A DNA stretch of 64,000 nt from assembly GCF_039543665.1 (NCBI RefSeq), contig NZ_BAABKE010000010.1, forward strand, positions 20,520 through 84,519, given 5' to 3'. This document shows positions 54,097 through 63,283 of this stretch, in pieces. Position 1 is the first letter of the stretch, and every line of letters begins with the position of its first letter. The translations under genes were made by a program, and so were the position numbers. The notes beneath the pieces are model-generated. The model did not search any database, was not told the origin of the DNA, and saw only the letters and a program-made list of their open reading frames with translations. This stretch comes from Wohlfahrtiimonas larvae (GTDB taxonomy: Bacteria > Pseudomonadota > Gammaproteobacteria > Cardiobacteriales > Wohlfahrtiimonadaceae).

Positions 54097-54465
54097 ATGA
54101 ATATTCATCCTCTATTTATCACCATTGGTTTATTAACCTTGAGTAATGTATTTATGACATTTGCTTGGTATGGGCATTTAAAATATATGCACTCTCGTGC
54201 TTGGGTGATTGCAGCTTTAGTGAGTTGGGGAATTGCGCTCTTTGAATACTTATTACAAGTACCAGCCAATCGCATAGGTTATGAGGTGGCAACGGCAGGA
54301 CAGCTCAAAATTATTCAGGAAGTTTTGAGTTTATCAGTATTTATTCCATTTTCACTATTCATATTGAAAGAGCCTTTTAGGTTGGATTATATCTGGGCGG
54401 GATTATGTTTATTGGGTGCTGTATTTTTCATGTTTCGCAAAGAAATCATGAGTAGCTTCATATAA
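54097..54465 (+). CDS. DUF486 (DMT-like) small membrane protein
   Basis: This 122-residue protein has four hydrophobic helices in the pattern of DUF486: FITIGLLTLSNVFMTFAWYGHLKY, the SRAWVIAALVSWGIALFEYLLQVPANRIGY core and QVPANRIGYEVATAGQLKIIQEV. DUF486 proteins resemble half of a drug/metabolite transporter and probably act as dimers, but no substrate is known. The ATG follows the creC stop directly, so it is the third gene of the cre unit here. Confidence 0.9.
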   Translation: MNIHPLFITIGLLTLSNVFMTFAWYGHLKYMHSRAWVIAALVSWGIALFEYLLQVPANRIGYEVATAGQLKIIQEVLSLSVFIPFSLFILKEPFRLDYIWAGLCLLGAVFFMFRKEIMSSFI

Positions 54466-54525
54466 TTATGGTAGGATTTCTGCCCATCATTTTATGAATA
54501 GCATTTAATTATAGATCCAACTCAC

Positions 54526-55872
54526 ATGAACAATAGACTTTCTTTCTCCGCATATTTAACCATTGGCTCAATGTTATTTGGGCTGTTTTTTGGTGCAGGT
54601 AATTTGATTTTTCCCATCCACATGGGACAAGAAGCAGGGGCTGCCACTTATATCGCAACATTAGGTTTTATTTTAACAGGCGTTGGCTTACCATTTTTGG
54701 GCGTGCTTGCTATTGGTTTTTCTAAAAGTAAGGGGTTGTATGATTTATCAAGCCGTATTTCACAGAAATATGGTTTGTTTTTCACAATGGCACTGTATTT
54801 AACCATTGGACCATTTTTCGCTTTACCAAGAACGGCAACAGTTTCCTTTGAAATTGGTTTTACACCATTTTTAAGTGCAGATATGTTGAGCTACGGATTA
54901 TTAGCATTTTCTTTAGTTTTCTTTTTATTGAGCTGGCTTTTGTCTTTGAATCCAACGAATATTATGGTTTGGGTTGGCAAAGTATTGAATCCATTGTTTC
55001 TCATATTCTTAGCATTTTTGATCATCAGTGCTTTTGTGAAACCAATGGGTGCGATTGAAACATTGCCTGTTCACCCAAGCTATCAACAAAATGCTTTCTT
55101 CAAAGGATTCACAGAAGGCTATAATACAATGGATGCGTTGGCTTCTTTGGCTTTCGGTATCATTGTTGTGAGTGCCATTAAACGCTTTGGCGTAACCAAT
55201 ACAACTGATATTGCCAAAGATGTCATGAAGTCAGGCTTTGTGAGTGTGATTTTAATGGCATTGATTTATGGTTGCTTGGCCTATATTGGCGCCACGAGTT
55301 TAAATGTATTTCCATTATCGGCAAATGGTGGCATTGCATTGGCACAAGTTTCTCAGCACTATTTTGGTTTCTTAGGTTCGATTTTATTGGCAATCATTGT
55401 AACGATTGCCTGCTTAAAAACAGCGATTGGTCTAATCACGGCTTGTTCTGATATGTTCCATGAATTGTTTCCGTCCATTTCTTATCGCAACTTTGTGCAT
55501 GGTTTTAGTATTGCAGGTTTATTAGTTGCGAATGTTGGTTTAACTTCCATCATCCAAATCTCTGTACCTGTATTGATGTTCTTATATCCATTAGCGATTA
55601 CATTAATCCTCTTGGCATTGTTATCACCATTGTTTCAGCATAAAAGAATCGTGTATCAATGTACGACTGTATTCACATTGCTTGCAGCAATCATTGAAGG
55701 CTTAAAAGCAACAACAGATGTGATCAGTAAGAATCCAATTGTATTGAATATTACTTCATCTGTAGATGGTATTTTGCCATTTTCAGATATCAATATGGGC
55801 TGGATCACACCTGCTTTAATTGGCCTTGTGATTGGCTGGGTTTTGAGCTTTAAACAACAAGTACCAAACTAA
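54526..55872 (+). CDS. brnQ: Branched-chain amino acid:cation symporter BrnQ
   Basis: This 448-residue LIVCS-family carrier has about twelve helices. Signature stretches include MLFGLFFGAGNLIFPIHMGQEAG at the N-terminus, IGPFFALPRTATVSFEIGFTPF and GYNTMDALASLAFGIIVVSAIKRFGV. It imports leucine, isoleucine and valine with H+ or Na+. It is inserted between the cre two-component genes and creD and ends in a terminator. Confidence 0.93.
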   Translation: MNNRLSFSAYLTIGSMLFGLFFGAGNLIFPIHMGQEAGAATYIATLGFILTGVGLPFLGVLAIGFSKSKGLYDLSSRISQKYGLFFTMALYLTIGPFFALPRTATVSFEIGFTPFLSADMLSYGLLAFSLVFFLLSWLLSLNPTNIMVWVGKVLNPLFLIFLAFLIISAFVKPMGAIETLPVHPSYQQNAFFKGFTEGYNTMDALASLAFGIIVVSAIKRFGVTNTTDIAKDVMKSGFVSVILMALIYGCLAYIGATSLNVFPLSANGGIALAQVSQHYFGFLGSILLAIIVTIACLKTAIGLITACSDMFHELFPSISYRNFVHGFSIAGLLVANVGLTSIIQISVPVLMFLYPLAITLILLALLSPLFQHKRIVYQCTTVFTLLAAIIEGLKATTDVISKNPIVLNITSSVDGILPFSDINMGWITPALIGLVIGWVLSFKQQVPN

Positions 55873-55903
55873 ATAAACATTCGTTCATATAAATCATCAA
55901 AAG

Positions 55904-55931
55904 GCAGGCTTAAACTAAGTCTGCTTTTTTA
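55904..55931 (+). terminator. Rho-independent terminator after brnQ
   Basis: GCAGGCTTA pairs with TAAGTCTGC (one G-U) around AAC, followed by six T residues. Confidence 0.85.
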
Positions 55932-56034
55932 TTGGAAAATTTATACTGCGCTTCACATAAAAAACACATTCACCTCATGATCTCTTCATATTGGTATCAG
56001 AGAATAAACCATCAAATTTAATGATGGAGAGATA

Positions 56035-57393
56035 ATGAATAATTTAACAAAAAAGATGATATCCGTGTTGGTGATCATCGTCGTGCTATTGATTGGCATT
56101 GGCATGATCAGTTCTTTGATCAATGAGCGAATGTATCTTAAAAGCAGTGTTGAAGAAGATATTGCAAAGAGCTCTGTAAGATCACAAACATTGGCAGGGC
56201 CAATTATCACAGTGCCATATTCAGTCACAACTTATGACAGCGATCGTAAAGTTTATGTTCGTTCGGATGAAGCTTTATATTTCTTTCCTGATCAACTGAA
56301 TATCGCGGGCGATTTAACAACAGAAGAAAGATATCGTGGCATTTATAAAGCCAATTTATATACATTCAAAGGGCAGCTAACAGGGCAGTTCACTTTACCT
56401 AAAAACTTGGGTTTAAAAGATTCTACGAATAATTATGAACTCGGCGAGCCGTACATTGCAATGCGCGTTTCTGATATTCGCGGGATTGGCAATACAACAG
56501 AAATGAAATTGAATGGCAGTAAAATGACTTTGTCACCATTGAGTGCACGTGGTTATTTATCAGAAGGCGTTAAAAGCTCTTTGACCAATGTTGATTTACA
56601 AAATGGCGGTGTGATTAAGTTTGATATTAATTTGGAATTAATGGGCACTTCGCGCTTAAACTTCTTATCAGCAGGTAAAGAAACAACGGTTAAACTCAAT
56701 GGAATATGGCCACATCCAAGTTTTATTGGTAATGCATTGCCAAAAGAGCGCACAGTTGGCGATCAATCTTTCCAAGCAACTTGGGAAGTGAATCAGTTCT
56801 CAAATATTACACCAGCTGCATTGATGAGTTGTTGGCAAACAAGTGAAAGTTATTGTGAAACGAATAACATTACAAATTTTGGTGTAGATTTAGTAGATCC
56901 TGTGGATCATTATCGCAAAAGTGATCGTGCTGTGAAATATGCGATCTTGTTCATTGGATTAACATTTGCAGGTTTTTTTGTGTTTGAAGTGATGCGCGGT
57001 ATGAATATCCATGCAATGCAATATGCACTGGTTGGCTTTGCCTTAGTTCTGTTCTTCTTGCTACTCATTTCATTGTCTGAACACATCGGCTTTTTATTAG
57101 CTTATTGGGTTGCTTCATTATCGTGTATTGGGCTCATCACTTATTACATGCACAGCGTATTGAAAGATAAAAAAATATCACTGAGTTTTGCGGGATTATT
57201 GGCGTTGTTATACATCACGTTATATATCTTGTTGAATGGCGAAGAATACAGCTTATTACTTGGCTCAATCTTTCTGTTCTTGGCAATCAGCGCAACGATG
57301 ATTCTCACAAGAAATGTGGATTGGTATGCATTATCACAAACAAGTTCTGTTATTAAGAGAAGAAAAGTAGAGGAGAATGATCATGAGAACTAG
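56035..57393 (+). CDS. creD: Cell envelope integrity protein CreD
   Basis: This 452-residue inner-membrane protein has an N-terminal helix (residues 8-28), a large periplasmic domain (30-290) and five C-terminal helices. Family motifs are VEEDIAKSSVRSQTLAGPIITVPY, RGIYKANLYTF, GISDIRGI-like RVSDIRGIGNT, DPVDHYRKSDRAVKYAILFIGLTFAGFFVFE and the C-terminal ARNVDWYALS-like region. CreD expression is CreBC-controlled in other bacteria and linked to colicin E2 tolerance and beta-lactam response. Here it has its own start region after a terminator. Confidence 0.92.
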   Translation: MNNLTKKMISVLVIIVVLLIGIGMISSLINERMYLKSSVEEDIAKSSVRSQTLAGPIITVPYSVTTYDSDRKVYVRSDEALYFFPDQLNIAGDLTTEERYRGIYKANLYTFKGQLTGQFTLPKNLGLKDSTNNYELGEPYIAMRVSDIRGIGNTTEMKLNGSKMTLSPLSARGYLSEGVKSSLTNVDLQNGGVIKFDINLELMGTSRLNFLSAGKETTVKLNGIWPHPSFIGNALPKERTVGDQSFQATWEVNQFSNITPAALMSCWQTSESYCETNNITNFGVDLVDPVDHYRKSDRAVKYAILFIGLTFAGFFVFEVMRGMNIHAMQYALVGFALVLFFLLLISLSEHIGFLLAYWVASLSCIGLITYYMHSVLKDKKISLSFAGLLALLYITLYILLNGEEYSLLLGSIFLFLAISATMILTRNVDWYALSQTSSVIKRRKVEENDHEN

Positions 57394-57475
57394 AGGATTA
57401 CGAGAAGATCGAGCAATGAAACAAGCACTCCGAGCATTTATCTTGAGGTTTCATTTAAAGCATAAAACGAAATAA
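57377..57475 (+). CDS. Possible small basic peptide overlapping the creD end
   Basis: An ATG within the last codons of creD, with GAGGAG directly upstream, opens a 32-residue frame (a second ATG at 57383 gives 30). It encodes a very basic peptide (MRTRGLREDRAMKQALR, then RFHLKHKTK) followed by a hairpin. The overlap with creD and the ribosome-binding site support translation, but no family is recognised and the frame may be chance. Confidence 0.35.
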   Translation: MIMRTRGLREDRAMKQALRAFILRFHLKHKTK

Positions 57476-57489
57476 AGCAGTAAAATACA

Positions 57490-57515
57490 GGGGGTGATAA
57501 AGTTATCAGCCCTTT
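57490..57515 (+). terminator. Hairpin downstream of creD
   Basis: GGGGTGATAA pairs with TTATCAGCCC around AG (one G-G or bulged position) and is followed by a short T-containing tract. Moderate terminator candidate. Confidence 0.45.
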
Positions 57516-57552
57516 GGTTTGAATAAATAACAATAATAAAAGGTTCACAGCA

Positions 57553-58089
57553 ATGTTAAAAGCTATTGGTAAAGGTATTAATATTATTTGGGAGTATTTT
57601 TCTACATTATTTTTGTGTGGAATTATTTTATTTTTAACGCTGAATGTTTATATATTTAGCTATGTATTTGTATTACTTCTTATTATTAGCTCAATTACTT
57701 GGTTGTTTACTGCAATATTTAAAAAAGATAAACGTAAAACCAGCTTAATTCGTTTAGGGATATATGTATTAGTGTTTTGTGTATTTTATGGTTATGGGCA
57801 ATATCTGCAAATTAAGCAAATTGAAACTAGAGAAAATGTTGTTAATCTCATACGGCAATATGAACAAGAGCATGGAAAATATCCTGAGCGTGAATTTATC
57901 AATGGCATTAATACAGAATATTCAAAGTATCAAATGCGTTTTATTTATTATTTATTGCCTGCGAAAATCCCTGAAAATGAGCCTTTAATGACGCAAGTTT
58001 ATCAGTTATCTTATCGAACAATGTTGTTAACACCTTTTGATGATGTTATTTATCGAGGTAATAATAATTGGGAAATTTTTTATGATTAA
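57553..58089 (+). CDS. Uncharacterised membrane protein with C-terminal soluble domain
   Basis: This 178-residue protein has three hydrophobic segments (about residues 16-35, 36-54 and 67-85) and then a soluble region with ENVVNLIRQYEQEHGKYPE, resembling the start of type II secretion pseudopilin-like domains, where a helix is followed by a GKYP turn. No further motif supports a pilin, and there is no N-terminal prepilin site. It stands alone, with a likely ribosome-binding site AAAAGG 11 nt upstream. The function is unknown. Confidence 0.65.
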   Translation: MLKAIGKGINIIWEYFSTLFLCGIILFLTLNVYIFSYVFVLLLIISSITWLFTAIFKKDKRKTSLIRLGIYVLVFCVFYGYGQYLQIKQIETRENVVNLIRQYEQEHGKYPEREFINGINTEYSKYQMRFIYYLLPAKIPENEPLMTQVYQLSYRTMLLTPFDDVIYRGNNNWEIFYD

Positions 58090-58175
58090 CCCTAAAGTTT
58101 GATTCTGTATGAGAATGACAAAGCACATCAAGAAACCAAAAACTTTCTTCTATTTTGCTTATTCTTTGCTACATT

Positions 58176-58194
58176 AGAATAATCATTCTCATTG
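58176..58194. promoter_or_regulatory. Fur-box-like site before the AEC transporter gene
   Basis: AGAATAATCATTCTCATTG lies 17 nt upstream of the start and agrees well with the Fur consensus (GATAATGATAATCATTATC class), especially AATAATCATTCTCATT. Iron control of this carrier is inferred. Confidence 0.5.
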
Positions 58195-58210
58195 CAGAGT
58201 TATTCTTAAT

Positions 58211-59158
58211 ATGTCTTCTTTTGTTTATTCATTCTTTCAGCAAATTTACGCATTATTGCCATTTTTTATATTGATCGGACTAGGTTATTACCTGGTGCGA
58301 TTTAGGAAATGGCCGAAAGATTTCACACGAGGATTAACACAGTTTTTATTTAATTTAGCCATCCCTATTATGCTCTTTGGTGTAATGAGCAAATTCCATG
58401 AGCAAGAAGATGTTGATCCCAAGTTAATATTGGCATATTTCGGTGGCTCTTTTATTCTCTTTTTTATTGCACATTTCTTTTCTAAAAAGGCTTTAAAGCT
58501 GACATCACGGGCAAGTTCTGTATTTGGTGTGGGCACAATCTTTGCCAATAACGTGATGATCGGTATCCCGATCTTAATGCTTTTTATGGGCGATGATGCG
58601 ATTGCAGTTTCTGCAATGATCATCTCATTCAATGCATTGTTGTTATGGAGTTTGGTTTCTTTCTCAATCGAATGGGCGGATCATGGTTCATTTTCCGTGC
58701 GAGGAATGGTGGCGACCTTTAAAGGCGTATTGAAAAATCCAGTTGTAATCGGGATCATGCTTGGTTTATTGGCAAGTTATGTTCGATTGCCGATTCCGCA
58801 ATTTGCAGGCAAAACGATTTCGATGTTTTCAGATATGGTTGCGCCATTATCCTTATTAGTGCTTGGCATGGGTTTAGCGGAATATCGCATTGGTTCTAGC
58901 CTAAAAGTCAGCATATTTTTGGTGTTCTTTAAATTAGTGTTGCATCCACTGGTCATTTGGTTATGCGCTTTAGCTTTAGGTTTGTCTGCATTTGAAACTA
59001 AAGCGATCGTAATTTTAGGTTCATTGGCAGCAGGCATGAATGTTTATTTAATGGCTTTGAAATTCAAAGAAATCGAGGATGCAGTTGCATCGGGCATTGT
59101 ATTGTCAACTCTGTTATCAGCTATCACAACACCAATTATTTTGCTTTTAATGCCATGA
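58211..59158 (+). CDS. AEC-family (auxin efflux carrier-like) transporter
   Basis: This 315-residue inner-membrane protein has about ten helices. Family motifs are FFILIGLGYYLVRFRKWP, FLFNLAIPIMLFGVMSKF, GTIFANNVMIGIPILMLFMGDDA and the C-terminal GSLAAGMNVYLMALKF. Bacterial AEC proteins carry malate, malonate or other small organic anions, and no substrate can be set here. A Fur-like box upstream hints at iron-responsive expression, perhaps for an iron-linked carboxylate. The start follows an A-rich region without a strong ribosome-binding site. Confidence 0.85.
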   Translation: MSSFVYSFFQQIYALLPFFILIGLGYYLVRFRKWPKDFTRGLTQFLFNLAIPIMLFGVMSKFHEQEDVDPKLILAYFGGSFILFFIAHFFSKKALKLTSRASSVFGVGTIFANNVMIGIPILMLFMGDDAIAVSAMIISFNALLLWSLVSFSIEWADHGSFSVRGMVATFKGVLKNPVVIGIMLGLLASYVRLPIPQFAGKTISMFSDMVAPLSLLVLGMGLAEYRIGSSLKVSIFLVFFKLVLHPLVIWLCALALGLSAFETKAIVILGSLAAGMNVYLMALKFKEIEDAVASGIVLSTLLSAITTPIILLLMP

Positions 59159-59182
59159 TTCATTAGCATATTACCGTTCCAT

Positions 59183-59220
59183 TGTGGTTCGAAATCCTCC
59201 CACACAAAAAAACTAAGGAG
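59183..59220 (+). promoter_or_regulatory. Candidate preQ1-I riboswitch controlling queF
   Basis: A TGTGG / CCACA hairpin with a 12-nt loop beginning TTC is followed by CAAAAAAACTAAGGAG, a close match to the conserved A-rich tail of preQ1-I riboswitches. The last bases are the queF ribosome-binding site, which a loop-tail pseudoknot (for example TCCT with AGGA) would hide on preQ1 binding. QueF makes preQ1, so this fits product feedback. Confidence 0.7.
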
Positions 59221-59225
59221 TTTTT

Positions 59226-59708
59226 ATGTCAAATACTGAAGGTTTAACTTTACTTGGCAATCAGAAAACAGAATATTCTGATCGTTATAATCCTGCTGTT
59301 TTGGAAGCATTTGATAATGCGCATCCTGAAAGCAATACATTTGTGAAGTTTAACTGCCCTGAATTTACGGCATTATGCCCGATGACTGGCCAACCTGATT
59401 TTGCCACAATCTATATCAGCTACATTCCTGATCAAAAAATGGTGGAAAGCAAATCACTCAAATTATATTTATTCAGTTTCCGCAATGAAGGCAGTTTTCA
59501 TGAAGATTGCGTGAATAAAATGCTGAAAGATTTAGTGAGTTTATTGCAACCAAGATACATGGAAATTTGGGGTAAATTCACACCGCGTGGTGGTATTTCT
59601 ATTGATCCTTATGTGAATTACGGCATGCCAAATAGTCGCTGGGCTGAATTTGCTGAAACACGTTTATTGAATCATGATTTGTATCCTGAAAAAATTGATA
59701 ACCGATAA
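59226..59708 (+). CDS. queF: QueF, NADPH-dependent preQ0 (7-cyano-7-deazaguanine) reductase
   Basis: This 160-residue T-fold enzyme of queuosine biosynthesis reduces the nitrile of preQ0 to preQ1. It is the single-domain type. Active-site Cys51 and Asp58 lie in FTALCPMTGQPDFA, substrate Glu74 in VESKSLKLYLFSF, His92 in FHEDCVN, and the NADPH-binding EIWGKFTPRGGISIDPYVNYG is complete. AAGGAG precedes the start inside a preQ1-I-like leader. A catalytically depleted relative is encoded at 16107. Confidence 0.96.
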   Translation: MSNTEGLTLLGNQKTEYSDRYNPAVLEAFDNAHPESNTFVKFNCPEFTALCPMTGQPDFATIYISYIPDQKMVESKSLKLYLFSFRNEGSFHEDCVNKMLKDLVSLLQPRYMEIWGKFTPRGGISIDPYVNYGMPNSRWAEFAETRLLNHDLYPEKIDNR

Positions 59709-59788
59709 TTTCCTTTACAATTTTATAAAATATTGTTGATATAATATTTTCGCCTACTGGCATTTTATTTATTTTAAGGAAAAACATC

Positions 59789-60211
59789 GTGAAAAAATTA
59801 TTATTATCCGTATGTTTAGGTTCATCACTAATCTTCTCTTCTGCAGTATTTGCACAAACAGCTTCAGAGCAAAGCATTAAGCAATTAATTGTTGAAACAG
59901 GTGCAGCAGAAATGGGCACGATGGTTTTTGATCAATTGTTGGCTCAATTAAAAGCAGCAGGAGCAACAGATGCTCAAATTGCAGAAGTTCAGAAAGAATT
60001 TAAAGTTGATCAATTAGTTGATTTGTTGGTGCCTGTATATCAAAAGCAATTTACTGAGGAAGATGTCAAAGCATTCTTAGAATTCTATCAATCTCCTGCA
60101 GGTAAAAAATTAGTTGAAAAACAACCTATGATTATGCAAGAGTCTATGGTTGTTGGCCAGCAGTGGGGAATGGGCGTTGCTCAGAAAATTCAAGAGATTT
60201 TATCTAAATAG
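59789..60211 (+). CDS. DUF2059 exported protein
   Basis: This 140-residue protein has a signal peptide (KKLLLSVCLGSSLIFSSAVFAQ). A helical DUF2059 domain follows, with EFKVDQLVDLLVPVYQKQFTEEDVKAFLEFYQSPAGKKLVEKQPMIMQES, the family core. It is periplasmic or envelope-associated and of unknown function. The start follows AAGGA. A terminator lies immediately after the stop. Confidence 0.9.
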   Translation: MKKLLLSVCLGSSLIFSSAVFAQTASEQSIKQLIVETGAAEMGTMVFDQLLAQLKAAGATDAQIAEVQKEFKVDQLVDLLVPVYQKQFTEEDVKAFLEFYQSPAGKKLVEKQPMIMQESMVVGQQWGMGVAQKIQEILSK

Positions 60212-60236
60212 ATTTATTGATCTTGGATTTCATAAG

Positions 60237-60267
60237 CCTGCGAAAGATTATTTCGTAGGTTTTTTTA
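60237..60267 (+). terminator. Rho-independent terminator after the DUF2059 gene
   Basis: CCTGCGAAA pairs with TTTCGTAGG (one G-U) around GATTA, followed by seven T residues. Confidence 0.9.
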
Positions 60268-60399
60268 TGTATAAAATAAGCTATATATTAGGCTATCAAC
60301 TTGATTTTATAAATGCTGACAAGATCATTGTGTTTGTTTAAGTGGAAGTGCTAGAATGATAACTTTTAGTATTTTTAACTACGGTTTTATCGGAATATT

Positions 60400-63153
60400 A
60401 TGGAAAAGACATATCAGCCAAGTGCAATTGAATCAAAGTGGTACGGATTTTGGGAATCTAACGGTTTTTTTAAAGCATCAGGTGATGTGACAAAGCCTGC
60501 TTATTGTATCGTCATCCCACCACCAAACGTCACAGGTACTTTGCACATGGGGCATGCTTTCCAAGATACGATTATGGATGTATTAATCCGCTATCATCGT
60601 ATGAAAGGTGATAATACTCTGTGGCAACCTGGTACGGATCATGCAGGTATTGCAACGCAAATGGTTGTAGAACGTCAATTGAATCAACAAGGATTAACGC
60701 GTCATGATTTAGGTCGCAATAAATTTGTTGAAAAAATTTGGGAATGGAAAGAGCAATCAGGTGGTGCAATCATGCAGCAACTTCGCCGTATGGGTGCAAG
60801 TGCTGATTGGTCACGCGAGCGTTTTACAATGGATGAAGGCTTATCTGAGGCTGTTAAGAAAACATTCGTAGATTTATACGATCAAGGTTTAATCTATCGC
60901 GGTAAGCGTTTGGTGAACTGGGATCCTGTTTTGAAAACTGCAGTGTCAGATATCGAAGTTGAATCATTAGAAGAACAGGGGTCATTGTGGCATTTACGTT
61001 ACCCAATTGCTGGCACTGATGAAGTAATGATTGTTGCGACAACTCGTCCTGAAACAATGTTGGGTGATACAGCTGTTGCGGTAAACCCTAATGATGAACG
61101 TTATACGCATTTGATTGGTAAAATGATTGATTTACCATTGACAGGGCGCCAAATTCCAATCATCGCAGATGATTATGTGGATCAAGAATTTGGTACTGGT
61201 TGCGTTAAAATCACGCCAGCGCATGATTTTAATGACTATGAAATGGGTAAGCGTCATAACTTACCAATGATCAACATCTTAACAGACGATGCCAAAATTA
61301 ATGACGAAGCGCCAGAAGCTTATCGTGGGATGGATCGTTTTGATGCACGTAAACGGATTGTTGCAGATTTTGAAGCAGCAGGTTTATTAGAGAAAATCGA
61401 ACCGCATACATTAAAAATTCCTCGTGGTGATCGCACTGGCCAAGTGATCGAACCATATTTAACAGATCAATGGTATGTTGATGCTAAAACTATGGCAAAA
61501 CCTGCGATCGAAGCAGTTAAATCAGGCGAAATTAAATTTGTACCTGAAAACTGGGAAAAAACATATTTCGAATGGATGAATAACATTCAAGATTGGTGTA
61601 TTTCTCGTCAATTATGGTGGGGGCACCAAATCCCAGCTTGGTACGATGAAGAAGGTAATATTTATGTTGCGCATGATGAAGCTGAAGCGCGCACAAAATA
61701 TAATTTGGATGATCGCCCATTAAAACAAGATGAAGATGTGTTGGATACTTGGTATTCATCAGCATTGTGGCCGTTCACAACTTTAGGTTGGCCTGAAAAT
61801 ACAGAAGAGCTCAAAACTTTCTATCCAACATCTGTGTTGGTAACTGGTTTTGACATCATCTTCTTCTGGGTTGCACGTATGATTATGATGGGTAAACATT
61901 TCATGCAGGAAATTCCTTTCCATGAAGTGTATATCCACGGTTTAGTGCGCGACCAAGATGGTCAAAAGATGAGTAAATCTAAAGGTAACGTTTTAGATCC
62001 AATTGATTTGATTGATGGTATTGATTTAGAAAGCTTGGTGAAAAAGCGTACCTCAGGTTTGATGCAGCCACAAATGGCAGAGCGTATTGAAAAATCAACT
62101 CGCAAAAACTTCCCAGAAGGCATTAAAGCTTATGGTACGGATGCATTACGTTTCACATTTACAGCGCAAGCAACGAATGGTCGTGATGTTATTTTTGATG
62201 TTGGTCGTGTTGAAGGTTATTCAAACTTCTGTAATAAAATCTGGAATGCTGCGCGTTTCGTATTCATGAATGCAGAAGATAAGCTGATTGCAGATAATCC
62301 TGCTGCACGTTCACACATCGATCATTGGATTTTATCTCGTTTAACTTATGTGAATAAAGAAGTTGAGCGTCATATTGAACAATATCGTTTCGACTTAGCA
62401 ACACAAACATTGTATGACTTCATCTGGAATGAATTCTGTGATTGGTACTTAGAATTAACTAAGCCAATCTTGAATGGTGATTTCAGTGATGAAGCAAAAG
62501 CAGCAACGCGTCATACATTGATGTTTACATTGGATGCGATTTTGAAAATGTTACATCCATTCATGCCTTATATTACAGAAGAGATTTGGCAGCAGTTGGT
62601 TGTGATTGCGCCTCAGTTCAAACAAACTGATGGTTTGATCGTTGCAGAATATCCATCAATGGATGTGCGTAATGAAGCATTGGAAGCTGACATTGCTTGG
62701 TTGCAATCTGTATTATTAGAAGTTCGTCGTATTCGTGCAGAAATGAATATTGCACCAGGCAAGCCTTTACCTGTGTTATATGAGAATGCATCAGCAGAAG
62801 ATCAGCGTCGTATTTCTGAAAATGAATTGTTCCTATTGAAAATGGGGCGTTTAGAATCATTGGTAGCTTGTCATGGTGATGCGCCAGAATCAGCAGTTGC
62901 TGTTGTGGGAAAAATGCGCTTGATGATTCCATTGGCGGGATTGATCGATAAGGAACAAGAATTAACACGTTTGAATCGTGAGATTTCTAAATTAGCACCA
63001 AGCATTCAGCAATTGGCAGGGAAGTTATCTAATGAAGGCTTCATTGCTAAAGCACCTGAAGCTGTTGTGGCTAAAGAGCGTGAGAAATTAGCTGATATGG
63101 AAAATACATTGGCTGAATTGAATCAGCAGTTAGTAAAAATCCAAGCTTTGTAA
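60400..63153 (+). CDS. valS: Valyl-tRNA synthetase
   Basis: This 917-residue class I synthetase charges tRNA-Val. The HIGH-type motif lies in PPPNVTGTLHMGHAF, the KMSKS-type motif in DGQKMSKSKGNVLDP, and the editing domain (CP1) carries TTRPETMLGDTAVAVNP and FGTGCVKITPAHDFNDYEMG. The anticodon-binding helical domain and a C-terminal coiled coil (LTRLNREISKLAPSIQQLAGKL) complete it. Length and domains are normal for ValS and exclude IleRS and LeuRS. No T-box or leader peptide is evident. Confidence 0.97.
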   Translation: MEKTYQPSAIESKWYGFWESNGFFKASGDVTKPAYCIVIPPPNVTGTLHMGHAFQDTIMDVLIRYHRMKGDNTLWQPGTDHAGIATQMVVERQLNQQGLTRHDLGRNKFVEKIWEWKEQSGGAIMQQLRRMGASADWSRERFTMDEGLSEAVKKTFVDLYDQGLIYRGKRLVNWDPVLKTAVSDIEVESLEEQGSLWHLRYPIAGTDEVMIVATTRPETMLGDTAVAVNPNDERYTHLIGKMIDLPLTGRQIPIIADDYVDQEFGTGCVKITPAHDFNDYEMGKRHNLPMINILTDDAKINDEAPEAYRGMDRFDARKRIVADFEAAGLLEKIEPHTLKIPRGDRTGQVIEPYLTDQWYVDAKTMAKPAIEAVKSGEIKFVPENWEKTYFEWMNNIQDWCISRQLWWGHQIPAWYDEEGNIYVAHDEAEARTKYNLDDRPLKQDEDVLDTWYSSALWPFTTLGWPENTEELKTFYPTSVLVTGFDIIFFWVARMIMMGKHFMQEIPFHEVYIHGLVRDQDGQKMSKSKGNVLDPIDLIDGIDLESLVKKRTSGLMQPQMAERIEKSTRKNFPEGIKAYGTDALRFTFTAQATNGRDVIFDVGRVEGYSNFCNKIWNAARFVFMNAEDKLIADNPAARSHIDHWILSRLTYVNKEVERHIEQYRFDLATQTLYDFIWNEFCDWYLELTKPILNGDFSDEAKAATRHTLMFTLDAILKMLHPFMPYITEEIWQQLVVIAPQFKQTDGLIVAEYPSMDVRNEALEADIAWLQSVLLEVRRIRAEMNIAPGKPLPVLYENASAEDQRRISENELFLLKMGRLESLVACHGDAPESAVAVVGKMRLMIPLAGLIDKEQELTRLNREISKLAPSIQQLAGKLSNEGFIAKAPEAVVAKEREKLADMENTLAELNQQLVKIQAL

Positions 63154-63178
63154 TCTTTTAATAGTTTAATAATACATG

Positions 63179-63201
63179 GCCCTGCGATAGCAGGGCTTTT
63201 G
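63179..63201 (+). terminator. Rho-independent terminator after valS
   Basis: GCCCTGC and GCAGGGC form a 7-bp stem around GATA, followed by TTTT. Confidence 0.75.
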
Positions 63202-63283
63202 CTATAAAAATAGAAATTGCTAAATATGGCACAGCCTGCGTGAAATATATTTATTAGATTAATTAAATAATTAAGGAGGCAAA

